A DNA stretch of 64,000 nucleotides from Solibacteraceae bacterium (GTDB lineage Bacteria; Acidobacteriota; Terriglobia; Bryobacterales; Bryobacteraceae). Made by a program: the position numbers and the translations under genes. The notes beneath the pieces are model-generated. The model was not told the origin of the DNA, did no database searches, and was given only the letters and a program-made list of their open reading frames with translations. The stretch spans positions 24,898 to 88,897 of the forward strand of contig JAJPJX010000095.1 in assembly GCA_021324015.1 (NCBI GenBank), read 5' to 3'. Shown one piece after another: positions 53,603 through 63,956 of the stretch. The first letter of the stretch is position 1. Every line of letters starts with the position of its first letter.

Positions 53603-55810
53603 TCACCGAATCACGTAGTATCCGAAGAAGGCCAGCACGCCCACCACGAAGAACAGCGCGTAGGCCTGTACCCGCCCGGTCTGCAGGAAGCAGACCGGAT
53701 AGGAGAGCAGCTTCACCGTAAACGAGCCCAGCCGCACCGCCCCGTCGATGATCCACGTGTCCCACCACATGGAGATCGTGGAACAGAACCGCGTGAACCA
53801 ACCCGCCCCGTTCACGGCGCCGTCAATCACACTCAGGTCAAACGCCGCCATCGCTCGTCCGCCGCCTTTGGCAAGCCCGTTGACAAACAGAAAGTCGTAG
53901 ATCTCATCCACGTACCACTTGTTCAGCAGCAAACCGTAGAGCGGCTTCAGGCGCAGCTCTAACTTCTCCGGAATCTCCGGCTTCGTGTGGTAGAAATAGC
54001 GCGCCACGGCGATGCCGATGATAGCGATGGCCACCGATACCGACATCAGGATCCACTCGATACTGGCGCCATGCGCGCCGCCATGTTCCCCTTCCGCGGC
54101 TGCGGCGGCGAAAGCCGGAGCCAGCCAGTGCTCGAAGGCCCGGAAACTCTCCGGCAATCCCCACAGTTTCGGAACGCCCAGCCAGCCCCCCAGCGCACTG
54201 CCGATCGCCAGCACCGTCAGCGGCACGGTCATGGTGGCCGGCGATTCATGAATATGCGCCTCCACCTCGGGCGCCACGTGCGATTTGCCGTAGAAAGTCA
54301 TATTCATGAGCCGCCACATGTAGAAGGCGGTCATGCCGGCGGTCACCAGGCCGATGAGCCACAACACCTGAGACCCGGACGGGGAGCTGTAAGCCTGCCA
54401 CAGAATCTCGTCTTTGGAGAAAAATCCGGCCAGCCCCGGGATGCCCGCGATGGCCAGCGAAGCAACCCACATGGTCCAGTGCGTGACCGGGATTTTGTCC
54501 TTCAGCGCCCCCATGCGCCGCATATCCTGCTCCCCGCCCATGGCATGGATCACCGAACCGGAGCAAAGGAACAGCAGGGCTTTGAAGAAAGCGTGTGGGA
54601 ACAGGTGGAAAATCGCCACCCAATAGGCCCCCACCCCCAGGGCCAGAAACATGTAGCCCAGTTGGCTCACCGTAGAGTAGGCCAGTACGCGCTTGATATC
54701 GTTTTGCACCAGGGCAATACTGGCCGCCAGGATGGCGGTGAAGGCGCCCACCGAAGCCACGATGCTGGAAGTCGCCGGCGTCAACTGGAACAGCGCCGCC
54801 GAGCGCGCCACCATGTAGACTCCCGCCGTCACCATGGTAGCGGCGTGGATGAGGGCGGAAACCGGCGTCGGTCCTTCCATGGCGTCCGGCAGCCACACGT
54901 ACAGCGGGAACTGCGCCGATTTCCCGGTGGCGCCGGTGAAGAACAGCAGCGCGATGGCGCTCAGCACCCCGAAGCCCGCGGTCTCGGCGTGAAACTGGCC
55001 GCTCTGGAGCGCGTGATTTACATCCACGAAGCGCGATGTGCCTAGCAGGGCATACAACAGCAGCATGCCGAGAATGAACCCGGCATCTCCCACCCGGTTC
55101 ACTACAAATGCCTTCTTGCCGGCGTCCGCAGCGGACTTCTTCTGGTAGTAAAAGCCGATCAGCAGGTAGCTGCACAAGCCCACGCCTTCCCAGCCCACGA
55201 ACAACAGCGCGTAGTTGTTCGCCAGCACGAGCATCAGCATGAAGAACACGAACAGGTTCAGGTAGCCGAAGAACCGGTAGTAGCCGTTGTCGTGGGCCAT
55301 GTAGCCCACCGAATAGACGTGGATCAAAAAGCCGACCCCGGTCACCACCAGGATCATCACCGCGCTGAGCGGATCCAGCAGGAAGCCCCAGTCCGCGCTG
55401 AAGGTGGCTATGCGCCCGTCCAGCATGTGGAACGGCATGCCCGCCAGCCAGGTGAACTGCACCACCTGGTGCACCTTGGTGGGCAACTGCGCCAGTTGCA
55501 TCACCGCGCCCAGCGAGAAGAGGAACGACAGCAGCACCATGCCCGGGCACAGCAGGCTCACCAGAATCTTCAACGGCGAGCCGTGCCCATGTCCCCCGCC
55601 GTGAGCATGGTCGTGCCCGTGATCGTGCGTGTGCCCGTGGCCATGCCCGTGACCATGGGTATCGTGCTCGTCGTGCGTATGCTCCACACCTGGAGCTACC
55701 GCCACGTCGGACGCCGGCTGCGGGTCCAGCTTCTTGCCGAACAGAAGCATCAGCACCGCGCCCAACAGCGGGAACAGCGGAATCAGCCAAATCTGGTCGA
55801 GAAAATTCAC
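53603..55810 (-). CDS. nuoL: NADH-quinone oxidoreductase subunit L with histidine-rich loop
   Basis: 735-residue distal proton-pumping subunit, longer than the usual 610-650. Core motifs are normal: DPLSAVMILVVTGVGFLIHV, GWEGVGLCSYLLIGFYYQKK, SAQFPLYVWLPDAMEGPTPV (conserved Lys region) and STVSQLGYMFLALGVGAYWV, and the long lateral helix is expected in the last 150 residues. Between the first two helices, residues 43-77 hold 15 histidines alternating with Gly, Asp and Thr (EHTHDEHDTHGHGHGHGHTH and onward), which is not part of the family. It would lie in a loop at the membrane surface and may bind metal ions. Upstream neighbour nuoK is 54 bp away. Confidence 0.95.
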   Translation of the reverse strand: MNFLDQIWLIPLFPLLGAVLMLLFGKKLDPQPASDVAVAPGVEHTHDEHDTHGHGHGHGHTHDHGHDHAHGGGHGHGSPLKILVSLLCPGMVLLSFLFSLGAVMQLAQLPTKVHQVVQFTWLAGMPFHMLDGRIATFSADWGFLLDPLSAVMILVVTGVGFLIHVYSVGYMAHDNGYYRFFGYLNLFVFFMLMLVLANNYALLFVGWEGVGLCSYLLIGFYYQKKSAADAGKKAFVVNRVGDAGFILGMLLLYALLGTSRFVDVNHALQSGQFHAETAGFGVLSAIALLFFTGATGKSAQFPLYVWLPDAMEGPTPVSALIHAATMVTAGVYMVARSAALFQLTPATSSIVASVGAFTAILAASIALVQNDIKRVLAYSTVSQLGYMFLALGVGAYWVAIFHLFPHAFFKALLFLCSGSVIHAMGGEQDMRRMGALKDKIPVTHWTMWVASLAIAGIPGLAGFFSKDEILWQAYSSPSGSQVLWLIGLVTAGMTAFYMWRLMNMTFYGKSHVAPEVEAHIHESPATMTVPLTVLAIGSALGGWLGVPKLWGLPESFRAFEHWLAPAFAAAAAEGEHGGAHGASIEWILMSVSVAIAIIGIAVARYFYHTKPEIPEKLELRLKPLYGLLLNKWYVDEIYDFLFVNGLAKGGGRAMAAFDLSVIDGAVNGAGWFTRFCSTISMWWDTWIIDGAVRLGSFTVKLLSYPVCFLQTGRVQAYALFFVVGVLAFFGYYVIR

Positions 55811-55864
55811 ACCAGTTCTCCCGTCAACTCGCTCGTCTCCGGCGAGGGACAGGCCGCGCCTGTC

Positions 55865-56173
55865 CTACCATTTGAGTAAGTCAATTTCGTCGGCGAGCAC
55901 CGTTTCCTTGTTGCGGAACAGCGCGATCAGGATTCCCAGCCCGACCGCCGCTTCCGCCACGGCGTCCGTGATCACGAAAATCGCGAAAATCTGCCCGTTC
56001 ACGCTCTGGAGAGCCTTCGAAAACGCAATCAGGTTCAGATTCACGGCGTTGAGGATCAGCTCGATCGACATGAGGATAATGACGATATTCCGCCGCGTCA
56101 GCACGCCCACCGTCCCGATCAGCAAGAGTGCGGCGCTGAGTCCCAGGTAATGTGCGGTCGTAATCGGGTGCAA
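55865..56173 (-). CDS. nuoK: NADH-quinone oxidoreductase subunit K
   Basis: 102-residue subunit with three helices. The start is TTG at 56173, just after the nuoJ stop, with GAGG eight nucleotides upstream; no ATG is suitable. [40 protein letters not shown] (conserved membrane Glu36-type residue) and [20 protein letters not shown] (second membrane Glu) are diagnostic. Confidence 0.95.
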   Translation of the reverse strand: MHPITTAHYLGLSAALLLIGTVGVLTRRNIVIILMSIELILNAVNLNLIAFSKALQSVNGQIFAIFVITDAVAEAAVGLGILIALFRNKETVLADEIDLLKW

Positions 56174-56175
56174 GG

Positions 56176-56681
<506 letters not shown>

Positions 56682-56688
<7 letters not shown>

Positions 56689-57137
56689 CGATACCGGGTC
56701 GGCTTGGGCCCTTCCTCGAGCATCTGCCGGTCCCAGATCGCTCCTTCCCGCGTATAGCTGGCCAGTTCGAAATCCTGCGTCAGTTCCAGCGCATCCACCG
56801 GGCAGGCGTCTTCGCACAGCCCGCAGAACATGCACCGCGAGGTGTCGTAGGTGAAGGTGGTCAGTTCCTTGCGGCGGGTTTTTTCATTGCGCTCCGTGGT
56901 GACCACGATCAACCCCTCCGGGCAGGCCAGGGCGCACAGGTTGCATCCGATGCAGAGGGTCTCCCCGTTCTCCGGGTTGATGTTCAGCCGGGGCGCGCCG
57001 CGATAGCGTTCCGCCACTTTCGGGCGCTCCGCGGGATACTGCTCCGTATAAATATACTTGGGATTTTGGTTGCGGAACGTGACCCAAAGCCCCTGGAACA
57101 GGTCCACCAGAAAGATCTTTCGGAATAGTTTGCCCAT
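56682..57137 (-). CDS. nuoI: NADH-quinone oxidoreductase subunit I
   Basis: 151-residue peripheral-arm subunit with clusters N6a and N6b. Both ferredoxin motifs are complete: [16 protein letters not shown] and [19 protein letters not shown]. The N-terminal amphipathic helices ([19 protein letters not shown]) dock on the membrane. ATG at 57137. A 69-bp gap separates it from nuoD where nuoE, F, G and H would commonly lie. Confidence 0.97.
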
Positions 57138-57206
57138 ACCTTATATTGTCCGGCAGGCCGGACACCCTGGTTTCTGACCCCTGAATGCTGGTTTCGCTTT
57201 CCCCCG

Positions 57207-58319
57207 TTACCGGTCCACCTCACCCAGAACAATATCCAGCGTGCCCACGATGGCCACTACATCCGCCACCAGGCCGCCGCGCACCATGCGATCCAACGCC
57301 TGCAAGTTTATGAAGGAGGGCGGCCGCACGCGCAGCCGGTACGGTTGGGTGGAGTTGTCGCTCACTACGAAGTAGCCCAACTCTCCCTTTGGCGCCTCGA
57401 TGGAAACGTACACCTCGCCCACCGGCGGCTTGATTACTTTGGGCACCTTGCCCATGATCGGTCCGGACGGAATCTTGTCGACGGCTTGCCGGATGATGCG
57501 CACCGATTGCCGCATCTCCTGCATGCGCACCATGTACCGGTCATAGGTGTCCCCGTTCTCGCCGGTCGGAATCTCGAAGTCATACTGCTCGTAGCCGGAG
57601 TACGGCTGCGCTTTCCGCAGGTCCCACTTCACGCCCGCCGCCCGCAGCACCGGGCCGGTCACGCCGTATTCCTTGCACTCTTCGCCCGTGAGAATGCCCA
57701 CGCCCTTCAGACGGCCCACCCAGATGCGGTTGTTGGTGAGCAGTTCCTCGTACTCGTCCACCTTGGGCAGGAACATGTCGCAGAACGCCTTGGTCTGCTC
57801 CTCGAACCCGTCGTAGAGCTCGTATTGCAGCCCGCCGATGCGGAAGGCGTGGGTAGTCAGCCGGGCGCCGCAGTAGTTTTCGTAGATCTTGAGAATCTCT
57901 TCGCGCTCCCGGAAGCAGTAAAACACCGGCGTGATGGCGCCGATGTCCAGCGCGTGCGTGCCCAGCCACAGCAGGTGGCTGGCGATGCGGTTCAGCTCCG
58001 TCAGGATGACGCGGGTCACCTGCGCGCGCGGCGGAGCTTCGATATTCAGCAGCTTCTCCACCGCCAGGCAGTAGCCTAACCCGTTGGAAACCGCCGCCAC
58101 GTAGTCCATGCGGTCCACATAGGGCGCGAACTGCTGGTACGTGCGGTTTTCGCCGATCTTTTCCACGCCCCGATGCAGGTATCCGATCACACACTCGGTG
58201 CCGTTTACCTTTTCGCCGTCCAGCTTCAGGATCACGCGCAACACCCCGTGCGTGGAGGGGTGCTGGGGGCCCATGTTCAGAACTAATTCGGTGGAGTCTA
58301 GGAAGGTGGATTCCGGCAT
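57207..58319 (-). CDS. nuoD: NADH-quinone oxidoreductase subunit D
   Basis: 370-residue 49-kDa subunit forming part of the quinone site. [20 protein letters not shown] carries the conserved His-pair loop, [20 protein letters not shown] follows, then [40 protein letters not shown], and GSMG-like C-terminal [20 protein letters not shown] with [15 protein letters not shown]. It starts 6 bp after nuoC. Separate from nuoC, not fused. Confidence 0.97.
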   Translation of the reverse strand: MPESTFLDSTELVLNMGPQHPSTHGVLRVILKLDGEKVNGTECVIGYLHRGVEKIGENRTYQQFAPYVDRMDYVAAVSNGLGYCLAVEKLLNIEAPPRAQVTRVILTELNRIASHLLWLGTHALDIGAITPVFYCFREREEILKIYENYCGARLTTHAFRIGGLQYELYDGFEEQTKAFCDMFLPKVDEYEELLTNNRIWVGRLKGVGILTGEECKEYGVTGPVLRAAGVKWDLRKAQPYSGYEQYDFEIPTGENGDTYDRYMVRMQEMRQSVRIIRQAVDKIPSGPIMGKVPKVIKPPVGEVYVSIEAPKGELGYFVVSDNSTQPYRLRVRPPSFINLQALDRMVRGGLVADVVAIVGTLDIVLGEVDR

Positions 58320-58325
58320 ACGGAA

Positions 58326-58982
58326 TTACTGGCCGCTTTCGATGCCCAGGTTCTCCTTTACCCATTTCTCGTCCTGCTGCAGGATGGAGTAGTCTTTCCG
58401 CAAGGGGTAGCCCTCCCACTCCTCCGGCAGCAGGATGCGGCGCATATCGGGGTGGCCGTCGAACTCAATTCCGAACATGTCGAATACTTCCCGCTCCAGC
58501 CAGTTCGCGGTCAGGTGCACCTTCACCGCGCTCGCCGGCCGGAACCCCTCCGGGATTCTGGTTTTGACGCGGATCCGTTCGTTGCGCACGAAGCTGTACA
58601 GGATGTAGACGAGATCGAAGCGCTCGGCGCGGCTGGGATAATCCACCGCGGTGACGTCCACCAGGTAGTCGAAATCGGCCTCCAGTTTCAGGAACTCGAG
58701 GACGGGGATCACAGCATCCGGCTTCACCACCAGGAAGTTTTGCCCCAAGTAGGTCGCGAACTCCGAAATATCTTCTCCGAAGCGATCCTTGACTTGCCCG
58801 GTCAGATCGCTCTCCCAGGGAGTCGCGGCCATCACGGCGGGAGCCTTCGGCGCGGCGTGCGCCGCGGCGGGCTTGGGAGGCGCCGGCTTGGCGGCCGCCT
58901 GCGGTGGCTCCGGTTTTGCCGCGGTCTCCCCCGGCTTGGGGGGAGGCGGTTCCGAGCCCACAGGCTTTTGCTCGTCAGCCAT
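58326..58982 (-). CDS. nuoC: NADH-quinone oxidoreductase subunit C with Pro/Ala-rich N-terminal extension
   Basis: 218 residues. The 30-kDa domain covers residues about 60-218: [80 protein letters not shown]. Residues 6-50 are a disordered tract of Pro, Ala and Lys ([20 protein letters not shown] and onward) absent from most NuoC. First gene of the cluster; nuoA and nuoB, which normally precede it, are missing, and the neighbouring gene on the other side is divergent. The promoter should lie in 58983-59040, but I see no clear hexamers. Confidence 0.95.
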   Translation of the reverse strand: MADEQKPVGSEPPPPKPGETAAKPEPPQAAAKPAPPKPAAAHAAPKAPAVMAATPWESDLTGQVKDRFGEDISEFATYLGQNFLVVKPDAVIPVLEFLKLEADFDYLVDVTAVDYPSRAERFDLVYILYSFVRNERIRVKTRIPEGFRPASAVKVHLTANWLEREVFDMFGIEFDGHPDMRRILLPEEWEGYPLRKDYSILQQDEKWVKENLGIESGQ

Positions 58983-59205
58983 CGAACCTCCTAGTAAAGA
59001 TCACTACACTTATCACTTGCCGGGCCGCACTGTCAAATGCTAAAAGAGCCGTATTCCGATCGCTCTCGAGGCTCGTGAGATTCATCTCTGGTGCGCGCGC
59101 CTGGCTGGCTCCGCGAGCACTCTGGATCTGCTCGAAGCCACCCTCTCCCACGACGAAAAAGAGCGCGCCGTCCGCTATCGTTTCGAGATTCACCGCCGGC
59201 GGTTC

Positions 59206-59787
59206 GTGCTGGCGCGCGGCCTGCTCCGCGCCATCCTCGGCGCCCACCTCGGCCTGGAACCCGGCGCCATCCGGTTTGTCTATGGTCCCCAGGGAAAACC
59301 CGCCATCGCGGACAGCCCGCTGCGCTTCAACCTCTCGCACTCCGAAGACCTGGCCGTCTGCGCCCTCGGCCGGGACCTGGAACTGGGCGTGGACGTAGAA
59401 CGCCTCCGCCCGGTGCCGGAAGCGGAGAGCATCGCCCGCCGCTACTTCTGCCCGGCGGAATGCGCCGATCTCCTGGCCGTTTCCCCCTCCGCCAGAACGC
59501 AGGCGTTTTTTCACTGCTGGACCCGCAAGGAAGCTTACGTAAAGGCGCTGGGCGGGGGACTCTCCGTCGCTCTGGATGGCTTTCAGGTCACTCTGCGGCC
59601 CGGCGAAGCGGCCCGCCTGGTCCACCTTGACGGCCAGCCGGACCATGCCGCCGAATGGTCCCTGGAAGATCTGCCCCTGGCCTCGGGCTTCGTCGGTGCG
59701 CTGGCGGTTCCCGCGCGCGGCCTCACTCTCCGCACCTGGCATGCGCAAAACGCCCAAGATTGTCTCCGCCAACTGTGCAATCCCTGA
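59206..59787 (+). CDS. 4'-phosphopantetheinyl transferase, Sfp type (5' end uncertain)
   Basis: Transfers phosphopantetheine from CoA to acyl or peptidyl carrier proteins. Motifs: GPQGKPAIADSPLRFNLSHS, LELGVDVERLRP (Mg2+-binding D-x-E), RYFCPAECADL and FHCWTRKEAYVKALGGGLSV (W-x-x-K-E-A). The coordinates begin at the GTG at 59206, but the same frame is homologous further upstream (EIHLWCARLAGSASTLDLLE, then TLSHDEKERAVRYRFEIHRR) and is open back to a TAA at 59041. There is no ATG, GTG or TTG in that part; ATT at 59053 preceded by AAAAGAG is possible, or a frameshift from an ATG at 59037. The full protein would be about 240 residues, as in the family. Transcribed divergently from nuoC. Confidence 0.85.
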   Translation: MLARGLLRAILGAHLGLEPGAIRFVYGPQGKPAIADSPLRFNLSHSEDLAVCALGRDLELGVDVERLRPVPEAESIARRYFCPAECADLLAVSPSARTQAFFHCWTRKEAYVKALGGGLSVALDGFQVTLRPGEAARLVHLDGQPDHAAEWSLEDLPLASGFVGALAVPARGLTLRTWHAQNAQDCLRQLCNP

Positions 59788-59963
59788 TAGCAGGATTTAC
59801 ATGCTCTCGGCGCGGCCGGCGTCCGTTCCCGGTAACGTTTGCATCCATGCGGGCGCGGACCGTTGACCTCACGTGGCGCCAAGTTCTGATGGGTCAATCT
59901 GTTGTCGCTCCGACCAGACTGGCAACAAGATTGCTAACTTCACCGCGAGGTCCGCGGAGTCCC

Positions 59964-61241
59964 ATGGGTATTGCTTCGGGTATCGGGCCGCCGGCGGAAA
60001 CGCAGTTGGCATCGCCCGAGGAGTGGAGCGCCGAACTCGCCGTTCGTGCGCAGCACGCTTTTGGTGCGCCCGCCTGGGACGACGATCCGCAGATCCAGAA
60101 ATTTTTGGCGCTGGGCCGCCTGGCGGGCGGCGTGGCGCATGATTTCGCAAACCTGCTCACCCTGATTTCCGGTTACACCCAGATTCTCCTCAACCGCCTC
60201 GACGCCGCTGACCCCTCCCGCCCGGAACTCGAGGAAATCCGCCAGGCCGCCGGCCGCGGCGCCGCCATGACCGGCCGTCTCCTGGACTTCCTCCGCGGCC
60301 AGCCCGAGGAACGGCGTCTCGTCGACCTCAACGCCCTGGCCGCCGAAGTCGCGCACATGCTGCGGCCCATCATCGGCGAGCACATCCAGCTTACGACCGT
60401 CCTGGATCCCGCGCTCGGCGAAATCCGCGCCGATTCCTCGCAGATGACGCGCGTCCTCATGAACCTGGTGCTGAACGCGCGGGATGCCATGCCGCAAGGC
60501 GGCCGCATCACCATCCGCACCGCCAACCGCGAGATCGGCCCCGCGGAAGCCGCCGCCGAAGGCCTCTCGCCCGGAGCCTATATCCTGGTCAGCGTCACGG
60601 ACACGGGCGGCGGCATGGATAAAGATACCCTCGGCCGCCTGTTCCAGCCCTTCCACAGCACCAAGCCCCGGGGCAAAGGCACCGGCCTGGGTCTCAGCAC
60701 GGTCTACGGCATCGTGGCGGAAAGTGGCGGGCGCATCCGCGTTTCCTGCGGACCCGGCTCCGGAACCACGTTTTCGGTGTACCTGCCGCGCGCGCAAAGT
60801 TCCCGGCCGGAATCGGAAGACCGCGCTTGCATCGAGCCTCCCGCCGCCGGCAGCGAAACCATCCTGCTCGCCGAGGACGAGAGCAGCGTGCGCCTGCTTT
60901 TCCGGCATGTGCTGGCCTCCCGCGGCTACACGGTCCTGGAAGGCTGCGACGGCGTGGATGCCCTGGAGGTCTACCAGCAGTACCGCAAGCCTGTGCACCT
61001 GCTGCTGACCGACGTGCTCATGCCCCGCATGAACGGCCGCGAACTGGCGGACACCCTGATGGCGCTCGACCCCGGCCTCAAGGTCATCTACATGTCCGGC
61101 TACCCTGGCGACGCGTTCGTCCGCACCGCCGCCCGCAGCGCGGATGCCGTCTTTCTTCAAAAGCCGCTCAAACCCGACGTTCTCACCCGCACCGTGCGCC
61201 AGGTCCTGGATTCGCCCTCCGCCGCCGGTCCCTCGGGTTGA
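59964..61241 (+). CDS. Soluble hybrid histidine kinase with C-terminal receiver domain
   Basis: 425 residues from ATG 59964 (GGAG four nucleotides upstream); in-frame ATGs at 59889 and 59847 are alternatives. A short N-terminus without a sensor or membrane segment leads to the phospho-acceptor helix GRLAGGVAHDFANLLTLISG (His59). The ATPase domain has the N box MNLVLNARDAMPQGGRITIR, G1 VTDTGGGMDKDTLGRLFQPF and G2 GKGTGLGLSTVYGIVAESGG. A receiver domain follows: ETILLAEDESSVRLLFRHVL, phospho-acceptor Asp350 in LLLTDVLMPRMNGRELADTL, IYMSGYPG, and the conserved KP lysine. The input must come from another protein. No output regulator is adjacent. Confidence 0.9.
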   Translation: MGIASGIGPPAETQLASPEEWSAELAVRAQHAFGAPAWDDDPQIQKFLALGRLAGGVAHDFANLLTLISGYTQILLNRLDAADPSRPELEEIRQAAGRGAAMTGRLLDFLRGQPEERRLVDLNALAAEVAHMLRPIIGEHIQLTTVLDPALGEIRADSSQMTRVLMNLVLNARDAMPQGGRITIRTANREIGPAEAAAEGLSPGAYILVSVTDTGGGMDKDTLGRLFQPFHSTKPRGKGTGLGLSTVYGIVAESGGRIRVSCGPGSGTTFSVYLPRAQSSRPESEDRACIEPPAAGSETILLAEDESSVRLLFRHVLASRGYTVLEGCDGVDALEVYQQYRKPVHLLLTDVLMPRMNGRELADTLMALDPGLKVIYMSGYPGDAFVRTAARSADAVFLQKPLKPDVLTRTVRQVLDSPSAAGPSG

Positions 61242-61330
61242 TCCGGCCGCTTCCCGCCCGAGACGTCGAATTTACAACTTCCTGCGCCTAACGTTTTTCA
61301 CACCATCTACGTACCTTTCCTGAGGTTGCG

Positions 61331-62584
61331 ATGGTACTGTCATTCGTTTGGCTGATGTTTCTCCCGGCGGGCGTGCCGGCGCGGGCCCCGCTCACGGCAG
61401 ACGAGCCGCCTGCCGGCGATGCGTCCGCCTGGACGCGTCACATGGTCGCTGCGGTGCGCCTCCATGGAGAAGGCCGCTTCGAGGACGCGCGCCGGAACTA
61501 TCTTCTGGCCCTCCAGGGGGCCGAAAAATTCGGCCCGCGCGACGGGCGCCTGGCGCAGTCCCTGAACAATCTGGCAGCCGTCTGCTACGACCTCGGCCGT
61601 TATGCCGAGGCCGAGCCGCTCTATCTCCGCGCCTTGGAGATCTGGCGCGCGGCGGCAGTCCCCGATGTGCCCAACCTGATTCGCATTCTAAGCAATCTGG
61701 CCACTCTCTACGGGAAGCAGGGGCGCTACGCCGCCGCCGAGCCGCTCTACCAGCAGGCCTTGGCGCTCGCGGAAAAGGCCCCGGAGAGCGCGGTTTCCGG
61801 CGTGGCTTCCGCTTTGAATAATCTCGCGGAGCTCTACCGCCGGCAGCGACACTACGCGCAGGCCGAGCCGCTCTACCACCGTGCCCTGGCGCTCTGGGAA
61901 AAGCAGGCCGGCGTGGAGTCCGCCCAGGCGGCCACGTGCCTCAATAACCTGGCTGTGCTCTACGCCGCCCAGGGGCGCTACGCGCAAGCCGAGGCGCTCT
62001 ACCTCCGCGTCCTGAAGATCGCGGACAAAACCCTGGGCCCGTGGCATCCCCGCACCGCCACCGCCCTCCAGAACCTGGCCGAGCTCTATCGCACGCGGGG
62101 CCTCCCCGCGCAGGCCGGGCCGCTGCTCCGCCGTGCCCTGGCCATCCAGGAACAGGCCTTCGGACCCGAGAGCCGCGAAGCGGCGGTTCTTCTGGATAGC
62201 CTCGCCGCCATAAGCCTCGCCCAGGGTCTCACCAGCGAGGCAGAAAGCTTCTATGCCCGCTCGCTCGATATCTGGCGCAAATCCCTGGGGCCGGAGCAGG
62301 AGGAAACAGCCGCGCATGCCTGCCGCCTGGCCGGCGTCTACGCGAGCGACGGGCGCTTCACCCGCGCCGAACCCTTGTACCGGGAATGCCTGGCGCTGCT
62401 GGAGAAGCTCCACGGACCGGAGGACCCCATTCTGGCCACCTCGTTGCGAGGTTATGCCAGCCTGCTGCGTAAGACGCGGCGCAAGTCCGAAGCCGCGCGA
62501 CTGGAGAGCCGCGCCCGCGCCCTGCTCGCTGCGCACCCCGGCTCGGGAGAACCGGGTCATTCGCGCATTCACACGATCCGCTAG
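61331..62584 (+). CDS. Exported kinesin-light-chain-like TPR protein
   Basis: 417 residues with a probable signal peptide (MVLSFVWLMFLPAGVPARAP). About seven 42-residue TPRs of the kinesin-light-chain type: SLNNLAAVCYDLGRYAEAEP, ILSNLATLYGKQGRYAAAEP, ALNNLAELYRRQRHYAQAEP, CLNNLAVLYAAQGRYAQAEA, ALQNLAELYRTRGLPAQAGP, LLDSLAAISLAQGLTSEAES, and a last degenerate unit. Repeats also give internal DNA similarity. Protein-interaction scaffold; partners unknown. Stands alone between the kinase and the glycosyltransferase remnants. Confidence 0.85.
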   Translation: MVLSFVWLMFLPAGVPARAPLTADEPPAGDASAWTRHMVAAVRLHGEGRFEDARRNYLLALQGAEKFGPRDGRLAQSLNNLAAVCYDLGRYAEAEPLYLRALEIWRAAAVPDVPNLIRILSNLATLYGKQGRYAAAEPLYQQALALAEKAPESAVSGVASALNNLAELYRRQRHYAQAEPLYHRALALWEKQAGVESAQAATCLNNLAVLYAAQGRYAQAEALYLRVLKIADKTLGPWHPRTATALQNLAELYRTRGLPAQAGPLLRRALAIQEQAFGPESREAAVLLDSLAAISLAQGLTSEAESFYARSLDIWRKSLGPEQEETAAHACRLAGVYASDGRFTRAEPLYRECLALLEKLHGPEDPILATSLRGYASLLRKTRRKSEAARLESRARALLAAHPGSGEPGHSRIHTIR

Positions 62585-62594
62585 GGGGAAACTT

Positions 62595-63769
62595 TCACTC
62601 CACCCAGTCGATGGATTGCAGCACGTATGCCATACGCCGCAGGCTCATCTCGCTCGCCAGCCGCGGCCGCACCCACCGCGAGGCCCGCACTTCCAGTTCC
62701 ACCGGACCCTCGCCGGTGCCCGCCAGCGGCAGGTTCACGGCAAAGTCCCCATACGCCAGTTCTTCCTCGCACAGCAGCCTGCCGCCGGAATACACCCTTA
62801 GCCGCTGCTCCCGCAGGCCTTCGCGCGCCGGCAGGTGCCCGCGGATGGCCGCGGGACCCTTTCCCGGCGGCAGCATCCACTTCAGCCGCGGCGCCGCCCA
62901 GCCGTCCGGATACCAGCCTTGCGCGTCCCGCAGCGTGCGCATGATGACGTACGCCGTCCCCAGGTACACCAGAAGGCTCAGTACGATTGCGGGCGCCCGC
63001 AGCCACCGCGGACTCCCGGTTTCCAGCCGGCTCATCCACTCGCGCTGATAGCTGTCCAACCCGTACGCGATATATCCCGGCGGATAGCGCAGACCCGTGT
63101 GCCGCCGCAGCATCCGCCCCAACTCCCGCACCCGCTCCGCACCACCCGAAAACGTTTTGGCCTCCGGGTATTCGCGCAAGCACCCCATGTACTCCGGGAT
63201 GTACTCCAGCCGGTAGCGCTTGCCGATTCGGATCAGCAGGTCCCAGTCCATGCTGTAGTGCAGACTCTCGTCCAGAAAACCGGTTTCCTCCAGCACGCGC
63301 CGCCGGAAGAACACCGTCTGCTGCAGGATGTAGTCGCTGAGATGCACTAACTTCCAGAGATTGAACGGCTCGGTCGCCGGAAACCGCCCGGTGATGCGGC
63401 CCTCCCGGTCCATGCGATACCCTTCGCCGTAAACCGCGCCGGCCTGCGGATGCGCCTCCAATGCGCGCACGGCCCGCGGCACCGCCCCCGGCAGCATCAC
63501 GTCGTCCGAGTTCAGCCAGGCGACGATCTCCCCTTTCGCGCGCCGAAACCCCTTGTTGATGGCATGTGCCTGTCCGCGGTCCGCTTCGCTGATCCACAGC
63601 ACTCGGCTGGCGTATTCCCGCACCACCGCCTCGGTCTCATCGGTCGAGCCGCCATCCAGAATCAGGTACTCCAGGTTCGGATAGTCCTGGCTCAGCACGC
63701 TCTCGTGGCGCGGATAAACCGTCCCTGGTTGTAGGACGGCGTCACGATGCTTACGAGCGGTGCCGGCAC
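62595..63769 (-). pseudogene. Family 2 glycosyltransferase, frameshifted near its N-terminus
   Basis: The intact part (62595-63698) encodes 367 residues of a GT2 enzyme: LSQDYPNLEYLILDGGSTDE, EADRGQAHAINKGFRRAKGE, VAWLNSDDVMLPGAV (D-x-D type site), HYSMDWDLLIRIGKRYRLEY (catalytic-base ED/DW region), and a C-terminal extension with one possible helix (APAIVLSLLVYLGTAYVIMR) and a beta domain. The conserved first strand VSIVTPSYNQGRF is encoded upstream in another frame, from GTG at 63767-63769. The two frames meet at about 63703-63708, where the expected '...ATIxSVLSQDY' has lost bases (one missing base modulo three). Either the gene is broken or there is an assembly error. A 22-bp sequence at the junction recurs in the next gene. 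Confidence 0.75.
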
Positions 63770-63956
63770 GCGAGTGTCTGCTGGGAGGTTGCCAGCAGGT
63801 CCTTCAGGAACCGCGCGGGATGCCGGTGGTTGTAATACAGGCCCAGCAGCACGCATAACCCCCGGTACCTTTCCAGGATCTCCCGCGTGGCGCCGGTCGA
63901 TCCCCCGTCCATCACCAGGTAGTCGATGTGCGCGTAGTCCTGGCTCAGCACGCTCT
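63682..63956. repeat. Two 22-bp direct repeats within the tandem GT2 remnants
   Basis: An identical 22-bp stretch occurs at 63682-63703 and 63935-63956, 253 bp apart, starting TAGTCCTGGCTCAGCACGCT on the plus strand. On the coding strand it encodes the conserved SVLSQDY segment of both glycosyltransferases. It probably reflects shared ancestry of the two genes and could mediate recombination between them. Confidence 0.7.
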
